Positions 9,105 through 15,788 of a stretch of 64,000 nt of DNA are shown in pieces. Within the stretch, counting starts at the first letter, position 1; each line of letters begins with the position of its first letter. Under the pieces are notes generated by a model, which was not told the origin of the DNA, made no database searches, and saw only the letters and a program-made list of their open reading frames with translations. The position numbers and the translations under genes were made by a program. Source of the stretch: Tautonia sociabilis. Its GTDB lineage: Bacteria > Planctomycetota > Planctomycetia > Isosphaerales > Isosphaeraceae. Location of the stretch: NCBI RefSeq assembly GCF_003977685.1, contig NZ_RYZH01000015.1, positions 1 through 64,000 of the forward strand. Direction: 5' to 3'.

Positions 9105-9200
9105 CACGAGTCGCCGAAGACGACAAAGCTCTACGACCGTACCAACGATGCCGTCACGCTCGACGAGGTCGAGCGGATCGCGATCGAATCGTCGCGATAG
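9105..9200 (+). pseudogene. Tyrosine recombinase (integrase) C-terminal remnant
   Basis: Within the 309-bp gap 8952-9260, the frame ending in TAG at 9198-9200 reads HESPKTTKLYDRTND followed by LDEVERIAI. This is the end of a phage-type tyrosine recombinase: the conserved His region and the catalytic Tyr in LYDR. Upstream in the same frame no integrase sequence continues, so only the last about 31 residues survive. The rest of the gap shows no gene. It marks an old integration or recombination boundary. Confidence 0.65.
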
Positions 9201-9260
9201 TGAACGGTTATCCCAACGGAGGCACCGTGATCCTATCGGCCCCAGCTCTCCGTGATAAGG

Positions 9261-10631
9261 TCACGAGGGCTTCTCCCCTCCCTCCTGAATCGAAGGAGAC
9301 CGCGAGCCGTAGAGCTTCTCCACCTCCGCCGCGCGCGGGCCCTGCTTGGCCCGGCGATCGTCCCGCCTCGGGGGCTCGCCCCAGGGCATCTGCCCGACGA
9401 CGATCCGAGGCACGTTGATGAAGACGTCGCGCCCCGCGCGGCGGACGACGGCATCGAGCGGGATGTAGGTCTCCTTCGGGAAGATGAGCCCGCGCGGCAC
9501 GACCAAGTGTGCCTCGACCTCATCGGTGGCCTCCACCACCCGCTCGACCTCGCCGATCTCCAGGTGGTCGGAGCCCCGGACCGTATCCCCCGCCTCAATA
9601 CGGGGCGGACGCGACCCGTCGACGGCGGCCAGGAACTCCTCGACGGTCAGGACGGCGTTGGCGATCAGCGGATAGTTGACCAGGACCGACGCCTCGTAGG
9701 CCGGCAGGTTCTCCGCGCCAATCGCATCCCAGAGGAAGGTGACGTCATATCCCTCTTCCATGGCGTGCCGGCCCGTGGATTCGCAGCACAGGTTGGCCGT
9801 CATGCCGGCGATGACCAGGTGCGTGATCCCCCGGCGGCGAAGGTGGTCGGGCAGGTCGGTCTCGAAGACGTCGATCCCCTTGTGCGGCAGGAGCACGACG
9901 TCGCCCTCGCGCGGCCGCAGCTCGGGGTGAAAGTCGGCGCCCCAGCTGCCGGCCAGGAACATCTTCTTCTCGAACATCACCCGGTTGATCGGGCTGCGGC
10001 GCTGCAGCTCCTCGTCCCGGTAGTCCTCCTCGGTATAGGCCATCGGCCCGAAGAGGACCGGGATGCCCCGCTCCCGGGCCCCGGGTAGCGACCAGATTGC
10101 TGCGAAAATATCCTTTAAGGGTTCAGGGCGTCTCGTTGGAGACCTGGAGGCAGGATGTCCCGCCCCTCCTGGAACTTGTGGCAGGAGGGGTGGGCTACGA
10201 AAAGGTCGTTCAGCAATTTTTTTCGCACATATGGGCCAAGTAAGTCAGAGCATTTCCTGGTCAACTATGGGCCAAGGAGACGGTCGATTTCGTAGCCGGC
10301 TCATCGGAGCCATAACCTGTTTCCCCATAATCTGTTGCACCGTGGGGCCGTGCTCGGAAGCCGGGCTTACGGGATATTGTCGCAGCAATCTGGGCGGTAC
10401 CCGGGCCCCCGCGATGGCGCGCTTCAAGTGGCCGATGACATCGTGCTTGCGCACGGTGCCCTTGGCCATCTCCCAGCCCGCGCCGCCCTCCGAGAGGAAG
10501 TCGTTGACGGGGTCGATGACCAGCAGTGCGGTGCGGTCCGGCGGGAAGGCCAGTCTGTAGTCCCCCCTGCGGAGGTAGGTGGCCCCGCCCTCGCCGTCGC
10601 GCCCCCTTCGATCGGTGCTCATCGTGCTCAT
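9261..10631 (-). pseudogene. Isochorismatase-family hydrolase, interrupted by element A
   Basis: Two reading frames on the minus strand belong to one gene. The N-terminal part (from ATG at 10631, preceded by GGGAGGAGC) carries LLVIDPVNDFLS, the catalytic Asp region; the C-terminal part carries LFGPMAYTEEDY and ITHLVIAGMTANLCCEST, the nucleophile Cys region. Element A (10083-10402) lies between them. Removing the element and one 7-bp target copy restores the frame exactly at AIAGARERGIPVLF, giving 347 residues. After the hydrolase domain comes an extra domain (about 240-347) that looks like a PRC-barrel. The substrate is unknown. The gene is inactive as it stands. Confidence 0.85.
10083..10402. 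mobile_element. Miniature inverted-repeat element A (320 bp, 7-bp target repeat)
   Basis: The ends are imperfect inverted repeats of about 31 bp that begin GGGTA and share CCAGATTGCTGCGA, with four mismatches. The element is flanked by direct repeats GGGCCCC at 10076-10082 and 10403-10409, the expected target duplication. It has no transposase-sized reading frame, so it must be moved in trans. It has split an isochorismatase-family gene. Element B at 13628-13893 has the same kind of ends (GGGTA plus GATTGCTGCGAA) and the same 7-bp duplication, so both belong to one family. Confidence 0.85.
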
Positions 10632-10848
10632 GACTGCTCCTCCCACGCCCGGGGAAATGGCGCCGAAACGAGGCAGCTCCCCCCTACCCTGTCGCCTGCG
10701 AACTGCGTTCCAGGATCCGACATGCGGTAACGGCCTCGTAAAGGTCTCCGGCGCATTCGGTGGCCGGGGTGATCGCGATCCGACACCCATTCGGACGAAA
10801 TGCAAGCTCAAGCGCCATGAGCGCCGTCAGAGACGCCGATCAGGCGGC

Positions 10849-10881
10849 CGGTCGGGTGAGACGCGTGGATTCGCCCGACCG
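10849..10881 (-). terminator. Hairpin after the copper-storage gene
   Basis: CGGTCGGG (10849-10856) pairs with CCCGACCG (10874-10881) over a 17-nt loop, 14 bp beyond the stop of the minus-strand gene at 10895. A modest candidate without a U-tract. Confidence 0.35.
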
Positions 10882-10894
10882 ACCGAACGGATTG

Positions 10895-11218
10895 TTAAGC
10901 CGCCACCTTGCGGCACTCATCGGCGCAGCGGCGACACGCCTCCGCACAACGCCGGCAGGGATCGCGATCCGGATACTTCTCGCACTCGGCGGCGCAGGCG
11001 TCGCAGAGCTCGGCACAGACCCGGCAGGCGTTGGCCGAGAACTGCGAGCCGCGGCTCATCAGCGTGACACAGGTCGCGCAGAGGGTCGCGCAGTCCAGGC
11101 AGAGCCGGGCACACTGCGCCATGCTGCCGTCCTGCATGCAGCAGTTGGAGGCGCAATCCTGGCACTCCTGGAAGCACCGGTTACAGGCGTCGATGCACGT
11201 CTGGTTTGGTCGGGCCAT
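10895..11218 (-). CDS. Four-helix-bundle copper storage protein (DUF326/Csp-like)
   Basis: A 107-residue protein with 22 cysteines, mostly as CxxC and CxxxC pairs on helices (for example CLDCATLCATC and CRRCAEACRRC). This pattern is that of the Csp/DUF326 four-helix bundle, which binds many Cu(I) ions in its core. There is no signal peptide, so it is cytosolic, like Csp3. The ATG at 11218 is chosen because AAGGAGGA precedes it and an upstream in-frame start adds an unrelated tail. A MerR-type promoter lies 60 bp upstream (11281-11312), and the adjacent MerR gene is its likely regulator. Copper buffering is the probable role. Confidence 0.9.
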   Translation of the reverse strand: MARPNQTCIDACNRCFQECQDCASNCCMQDGSMAQCARLCLDCATLCATCVTLMSRGSQFSANACRVCAELCDACAAECEKYPDRDPCRRCAEACRRCADECRKVAA

Positions 11219-11280
11219 GGGATTCCTCCTTCTTGGTCGTTGTTTCTCGCTCGATCCGGTGCCCACCCATTCCTGCACCG

Positions 11281-11312
11281 ATCCTACGGCCCGGACTGCG
11301 GTACGGAGTCAA
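11281..11312 (-). promoter_or_regulatory. MerR-type promoter of the copper-storage gene
   Basis: On the minus strand, -35 TTGACT (11312-11307) and -10 TAGGAT (11286-11281) are separated by 20 bp, the overlong spacing that MerR-family activators correct. The spacer begins CCGTAC, as in the two other MerR promoters in this window, but its right arm (GGGCCG) is a poorer dyad. It reads into the Csp-like gene at 11218, not into merR. Confidence 0.75.
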
Positions 11313-11395
11313 GCGAAAAACCGACGAGCGTATCCCGCTCGCCCTGGATCGCGGCGGGCGTTCCCGCCCGGTCAAGGGAGTTAGAGGCGAGCACC

Positions 11396-11836
11396 TCAAT
11401 CCTCGCGGCAAAGCGACCGGATGAGCGGGCAGGAGCTTGCCGAGCGGCGGCCGTCGCACCTCCCGAGCAGCTCGTCGAGCACCTGCTTGAGCACCTGGAG
11501 ATCCTGGATCTTCCGCTCGATCTCGACGACCTTCGCCGCGAGCAGTCGCCGCACCGGCCCCGATTTGGCCCGCGGCGCGTTGCGCACACTGAGCAGCTCC
11601 TGGACCTCGCGGAGCGAGAAGCCCAGCTCCTGTGCCCGCTTGATGAAGCGGATCAGCTCGACCGTCTCCGGGGGATACTTGCGATAGCCCGACTCCCGCC
11701 GCGGTGGCTCCGGCAACAGCCCTTCGCGCTCGTAGAACCGCAGCGTCTCGACGTTCACGCCCGACCGCCGCGCCACCTCGCCCGACCGCAGCGGCTTCGC
11801 TACCTCGCCCATCGCTTTCTCGGAGCCTTGTGCCAT
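11396..11836 (-). CDS. MerR-family metal regulator (Ser in place of first Hg ligand)
   Basis: A 146-residue MerR-type regulator: helix-turn-helix at about 17-60 (SGEVARRSGVNVETLRFYEREGLLP), a long dimerisation helix near 100-124, and a Cys-containing tail (Cys127, Cys136, Cys143). Compared with mercury-type MerR, the spacing Cys127-Cys136 is kept but the Cys at the helix start is replaced (KSGP, residues 91-94), so Hg sensing in the classic three-Cys mode is unlikely; copper or another thiophilic ion is more plausible. It starts 6 bp after the MFS gene ends, and its target is probably the promoter at 11281-11312. Confidence 0.85.
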   Translation of the reverse strand: MAQGSEKAMGEVAKPLRSGEVARRSGVNVETLRFYEREGLLPEPPRRESGYRKYPPETVELIRFIKRAQELGFSLREVQELLSVRNAPRAKSGPVRRLLAAKVVEIERKIQDLQVLKQVLDELLGRCDGRRSASSCPLIRSLCRED

Positions 11837-11842
11837 GGATCC

Positions 11843-12445
11843 TCAATCTCTTCTTTCTTCTTTGAATACCATTTCCTCAGGACGCCGCGGCCCTCGGGGC
11901 GGCCCCTCGGCGCCGAAGAGCGGGATCGCCACCAGGGCGGCCAGGGCTTGCCCCGCGGCGAACAGCACGAGCGTCGCGGCGAACCCCAGCCGCAAGGCCT
12001 CGCCGAAGAGCAGGCTCCCCAGCCCGAACCCGGTGAAGAGCGTGACCACGTTCAGCCCCATCGCTTGCCCCCCGCGCCTCCCCCCCAGCATGGTCACAAT
12101 CCCGGCCAGCAGCGGCTGCGTCATGTCATAGCCGAGCGACAGCAGCGCCACCGCCAGGGCGGCGGCCACCAGCGACCCCACCAGGATGGGCCGACGGCCG
12201 AGGCGGTCGGAGAGCAGGCCGTAGAAGAGCGTCGCGACGCCGTAGGGGATCATGTAGGCTGGGACCATCAGGCCGACCGCCCGGCCCGAGACGCCGAAGA
12301 CCTCGGCCAGCCGCGGGATCAGTGGCGCGACCATGTACGCCTGGAAGAAGATGAGGAACGTGGCCGCGGCCAGCACCCGCAGCAGCCGCTCCCGCCGGTC
12401 GCTCGCCGTCCGATCCGCCATGATCCCATCGCTCGCCATGCTCAT
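11843..12445 (-). CDS. Half-size MFS transporter, internally deleted
   Basis: A 200-residue membrane protein with MFS motifs: an opening helix (FLIFFQAYMVAPLIPRL), motif A-like YGLLSDRLGRRPIL between helices 2 and 3, then a block (GIVTMLGGRRGGQAMGLNVV and LFTGFGLGSLLFG) that normally lies in the second half of a roughly 400-residue transporter. The middle is missing and the frame is kept, so this looks like an internal deletion rather than a complete porter. Its start overlaps the stop of the HcnC-type gene by 4 bp (ATGA). Whether it functions, for example as a dimer, is unknown. Confidence 0.7.
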   Translation of the reverse strand: MSMASDGIMADRTASDRRERLLRVLAAATFLIFFQAYMVAPLIPRLAEVFGVSGRAVGLMVPAYMIPYGVATLFYGLLSDRLGRRPILVGSLVAAALAVALLSLGYDMTQPLLAGIVTMLGGRRGGQAMGLNVVTLFTGFGLGSLLFGEALRLGFAATLVLFAAGQALAALVAIPLFGAEGPPRGPRRPEEMVFKEERRD

Positions 12446-13959
12446 GCCCGGCCGACCGGCGTCGACCGCCCCCCTTGCGTCCCGGCCCGGTCCGCCGCCA
12501 TGAAGCGGGCCAGGAGGAAGGGCTCCACCGGGACCGATGGCCGGTCCCCGGCGACCAGCTCGGCGAGCACGAGCCCCGTCAGCGGGGAGGTCACGATCCC
12601 GGTGCGGAAGTGCCCGCAGGCATTGAGATAGCCACCAAGTCCCGCCACCGGCCCCAAGATCGGCAGCTCATCCGGCGACCCGGGCCGCAGGCCCGACCAG
12701 GCACGCTTGACCTGCACGTCCGCCAGGAACGGCACGGCACGGACGGCTCCGGCCGAGAGGGTTTTGAGCGCCTCCGGCGTCACTCCCACGTTGAAGCCCA
12801 CCTCCTCGGTCGTGCTGCCGATGATCACCTCGCCGTGCCCCTTCTGGGCCAGGTAGCAGTCGGTCGTCGACAGGCAGGCCGAGAGGACGTTCGGCAGCGT
12901 CTCCGTGCCGAGGATCTGACCGCGCACCGGGTGGACCGGGAGTTCGAGCCCGGCCATCCGACCGACCTGCGGCGCCCAGGCCCCCGCCGCGTTGACCGCC
13001 ACGTCGCAGGCGATCGGGCCGTCCGTTGTCTCGACCGCAGTCACGCGCCCCGACGCAATCCGCAGCCCCGTCACCTCGGTGTGCGTCAGCACCGTGGCCC
13101 CGAGATTCCGAGCCGCGACACGGTAGGCATCGGCCAGCTTGTACGGGTTGACCTGGTTGTCGCCCTCGAACCGCAGCGCCCCGCGCACCTCCCGCGTCAC
13201 CGCCGGCTCGGCCTTCGCCAGCTCCTCGGGCGTCAGCCACTCGGTCAGGTCGCGGCCGCAGGGGCAGCGCTCCCAGAGCGGCCGGGCGAACGTTTCGTCC
13301 CCCTCGTCGTACATCAGGAACAGCAGCGAGGTCTCCTCCCACTCGATATCCATGCCGGCGATCTCACGCAGCTCCCCCGAGAGGGCGGGGAACATCGCGT
13401 TGGATCGCAGGGCGAAGTCAAGGAAGACGCGGGGGAGTTGACCCGGGCCGTGCACGCCCTCGGGCAGCGTCCCCATCCCGGCCATCGCCTTGTAGAAGAT
13501 CACCCCGCAGCCCAGGCCGACCGACTCGCCCAGGGGCCAGAGGCCGCCGGCCGACGCGGAGGTGGCCCGACCCCGCTTCGGATTGTCGACGAGCGTCACT
13601 CGCAGCCCTCGCTTGGCGGCGTAGTAAGGGTATTAGCCCGATTGCTGCGAATTTACACGCTAAGCCCTCGGCTCCCGGCCATACCGCAAGTCCTGTTGAT
13701 GCAACCAGTTGTTGCCATCCCATCAAACGACCGTTTGGTGAAGCATGGTCCCGAGACCACCGGGGAGGGCCGATTTCCCGGCGATTTCAGTCCCAACAAC
13801 CCGTCTCAACAATCAAAGTTCCGGATACTCATGCTAATGACGGGTTGATGAGACGCCTTAGGGTGTAACTTCGCAGCAATCGGGCTAATACCCGTAGTAA
13901 GCCACGGCGCCGCCGATGACGCCGCCGCCGACCACCACGACATCCGGCGATCGCGTCAT
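12442..13959 (-). pseudogene. HcnC-type FAD amine oxidoreductase, interrupted by element B
   Basis: A D-amino-acid-oxidase-fold flavoprotein. The N-terminal piece (ATG at 13959) has the FAD-binding VVVVGGGVIGGAVAYY; the rest resumes at 13627 with AAKRGLRVTLVD and continues through CDVAVNAAGAWAP to a C-terminal RPGSPDELPILGP. Element B separates them. Removing 13628-13893 and one target copy rejoins the frame and gives 414 residues, the length of HcnC/glycine-oxidase-like subunits. Together with the two genes just upstream it forms an HcnABC or hydroxyproline-dehydrogenase-type enzyme. The insertion probably inactivates the complex. Confidence 0.85.
13628..13893. mobile_element. Miniature inverted-repeat element B (266 bp, 7-bp target repeat)
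   Basis: The termini are 37-bp inverted repeats with only two mismatches, starting GGGTATTAGCCCGATTGC. They are flanked by perfect direct repeats GTAGTAA at 13621-13627 and 13894-13900. There is no coding capacity. The ends share GGGTA and GATTGCTGCGAA with element A. The near-perfect ends and target copies suggest a recent jump. Confidence 0.9.
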
Positions 13960-13989
13960 GAGGCACCTCCACCGACGGCGTCCAGGGGA

Positions 13990-15417
13990 TCAACCGCGGC
14001 CGCCTGGGCGGCTCCCCATCCGGGCCAGGGCACCGAGTGTCACAGGCTTCGCCGGTGGGCGGGGGTTGATCCGCCCGATCTCCTCGGGCAGGCGCCCCGT
14101 CACCTGACTGAGGAACATCCCCATCGCAGGGGCGCAGTTGCGGCCCTGACACGGGCCCATCCCCAGGCGGGTCCCGAGCTTCACGGCCTGCAGGTCCTTC
14201 GCCCCGGCATCCACCGCCGCTCGGACCTCCGCGAGCGTCATCTCCTCGCAGCGACAGACGGGCGTCTCCGGGGCGATCAGTTCGATCAGCCCGGGTCGGA
14301 TCCGGGAGGTCTGGGAGAGGGCCGCATGCAACTCGGCCAGCACGCGGAGCCGTTCGAGCGGCCCGGCGCGACGCGTCGCGGCCTCGGCATCCGAGAGCGC
14401 CCCGGCCCATTCGGCGGCGGTGATCCCGGCGATCCGCCCCTGCTCTAAGGCGGCCTGGACGCCCATGACCCCCGCCCCGTCGCCGATGGCAAAGAGGCCG
14501 GGCACCGTCGTCTCCATCCGCTCATCCCGCACCGGGACCCAGCCGCCTCGCTCCGGGACGTACTCGTGCCGGCAGCCGGCCAGGACCGTCAGGTGCGTGT
14601 CCGGGATGAACCCGAAGCCGAGGACGACCAGGTCGACGTCCACGCTCCGGGCCCGGTCCTTGACGGGCCGCCAATCCTCGGGGTCGATCGGCCCGTAGGA
14701 CGCCCGCTCCACCCCATCGCGGCCCTGCACGTCGAAGACGGTGTGATTGAAGAGAATTGGGACTCGGGCTCGGGTCAAACCCTCCAAGTCACCCTGCGCA
14801 TCCTGGAGGAAATCCCATTCGCCCCACTCGCTCGGGAAGGCCCCGGTCTGCCACGACGGGCTCCCGGCCTCCAGCGCGGCGACGATCTCCACGCCCGCCT
14901 CGTGGAGCCGATGCGCCACGCTCAAGAGGAGCGGGCCGGTGCCGGCGACCAGCGCCTGCCGACCGGGACGGGTGCGCATCGCCTTGAGCAACGTCTGGAC
15001 GCCCCCGGCCGTCATCACCCCCGGCAAGGTCCAGCCGGGCAGCGGCACCGGCCGATCGTACGCCCCGGGGGCCAGGATGAGCCGCTCCGGGCGGAGCAGG
15101 CCCGAAGCATCACCCGTGGCCCAGAGGACCTCGGGACCTTCCCAGATGCCCAGGACCGATGTCCCCCGGAGCACCTCGACCCGGTCGGCGACCTCGGCGA
15201 ACTCCGCGCGGAGCCGCTCGCGCCGGGCGAAATCCCTCCCCAGCCCCTCCGGGTCCTGGACCTGGAATACCTCGGGCGGCCGCCGGTAAATCCGGCCACC
15301 GAGGTGGGGTGACTCATCGAGCAGTGTGCACGGTAGCCCCGCCCGCGCGGCCTCGATGGCCGCCGCCAGCCCGGCCGGGCCCGCGCCGACAATGACCAGT
15401 GGCCGCGATGCGGTCAT
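13990..15417 (-). CDS. HcnB-type FAD/NAD(P) oxidoreductase with BFD-like iron-sulfur domain
   Basis: A 475-residue subunit. Residues 5-40 form a dinucleotide fold (PLVIVGAGPAGLAAAIEAA), a second fold follows (QALVAGTGPLLLSVAHRL), and GLFAIGDGAGVMGV is the FAD-binding end motif. The tail has CRCEEMTL and CQGRNCAP, the four-Cys BFD-like [2Fe-2S] site typical of HcnB and of D-hydroxyproline or opine dehydrogenase subunits. The ATG at 15417 follows GGGAGGTGGG and overlaps the HcnA-type stop by 4 bp. Which amine or amino acid is oxidised cannot be told; HCN synthase and LhpBEF-like enzymes share this architecture. Confidence 0.88.
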   Translation of the reverse strand: MTASRPLVIVGAGPAGLAAAIEAARAGLPCTLLDESPHLGGRIYRRPPEVFQVQDPEGLGRDFARRERLRAEFAEVADRVEVLRGTSVLGIWEGPEVLWATGDASGLLRPERLILAPGAYDRPVPLPGWTLPGVMTAGGVQTLLKAMRTRPGRQALVAGTGPLLLSVAHRLHEAGVEIVAALEAGSPSWQTGAFPSEWGEWDFLQDAQGDLEGLTRARVPILFNHTVFDVQGRDGVERASYGPIDPEDWRPVKDRARSVDVDLVVLGFGFIPDTHLTVLAGCRHEYVPERGGWVPVRDERMETTVPGLFAIGDGAGVMGVQAALEQGRIAGITAAEWAGALSDAEAATRRAGPLERLRVLAELHAALSQTSRIRPGLIELIAPETPVCRCEEMTLAEVRAAVDAGAKDLQAVKLGTRLGMGPCQGRNCAPAMGMFLSQVTGRLPEEIGRINPRPPAKPVTLGALARMGSRPGGRG

Positions 15418-15725
15418 CGTCCCACCTCCCATGTCCCCTCGCCTTGCTGGGACTCGACCCGCATCCCGTCTCGCACCGGAGTCTGGCACGTCCGGACGTT
15501 CGGCCGCCCGTCGATCGTCATGACGCAGTCGAAGCAGACGCCGATGTTACAGTAGAGTCCCCGCGGCTCCCCGCGGCGGGCCGTCGTCCGCAGCGTCCGC
15601 TGCCCGGCAGCCAGCAGCGCCGCGGCGACGCTCTCGCCCGCGAAGGCCCGCACCGGGCGGCCATCGACCAGGATCTCGACCTGCGGGCCGCGTGCAAGCG
15701 CCCCATCGAACCGATCGTCGTCCAT
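15414..15725 (-). CDS. HcnA-type [2Fe-2S] ferredoxin-like subunit
   Basis: A 103-residue protein with the plant-type [2Fe-2S] ligands Cys59, Cys64, Cys67 and Cys80 (YCNIGVCFDC, then RTCQTPV). This is the small subunit of HcnABC-like membrane amine dehydrogenases and of the xanthine-dehydrogenase-like (2Fe-2S)-binding family. GGGAGGTG precedes the start. It is the first gene of an operon with the FAD subunits at 13990 and 12442, joined by ATGA overlaps, and passes electrons between them. Confidence 0.88.
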   Translation of the reverse strand: MDDDRFDGALARGPQVEILVDGRPVRAFAGESVAAALLAAGQRTLRTTARRGEPRGLYCNIGVCFDCVMTIDGRPNVRTCQTPVRDGMRVESQQGEGTWEVGR

Positions 15726-15788
15726 GGCTGAAACACCTCCCGATGGTCGTGGTCCTCACCCCGTCGCGGTGGCGCGGACGTGACCCGC

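Noticed and set aside
13990-15725. Firm assignment of the dehydrogenase as HCN synthase
   Set aside because: The HcnABC fold is shared by hydroxyproline, opine and D-amino-acid dehydrogenases, so the substrate and a gene name were left open.
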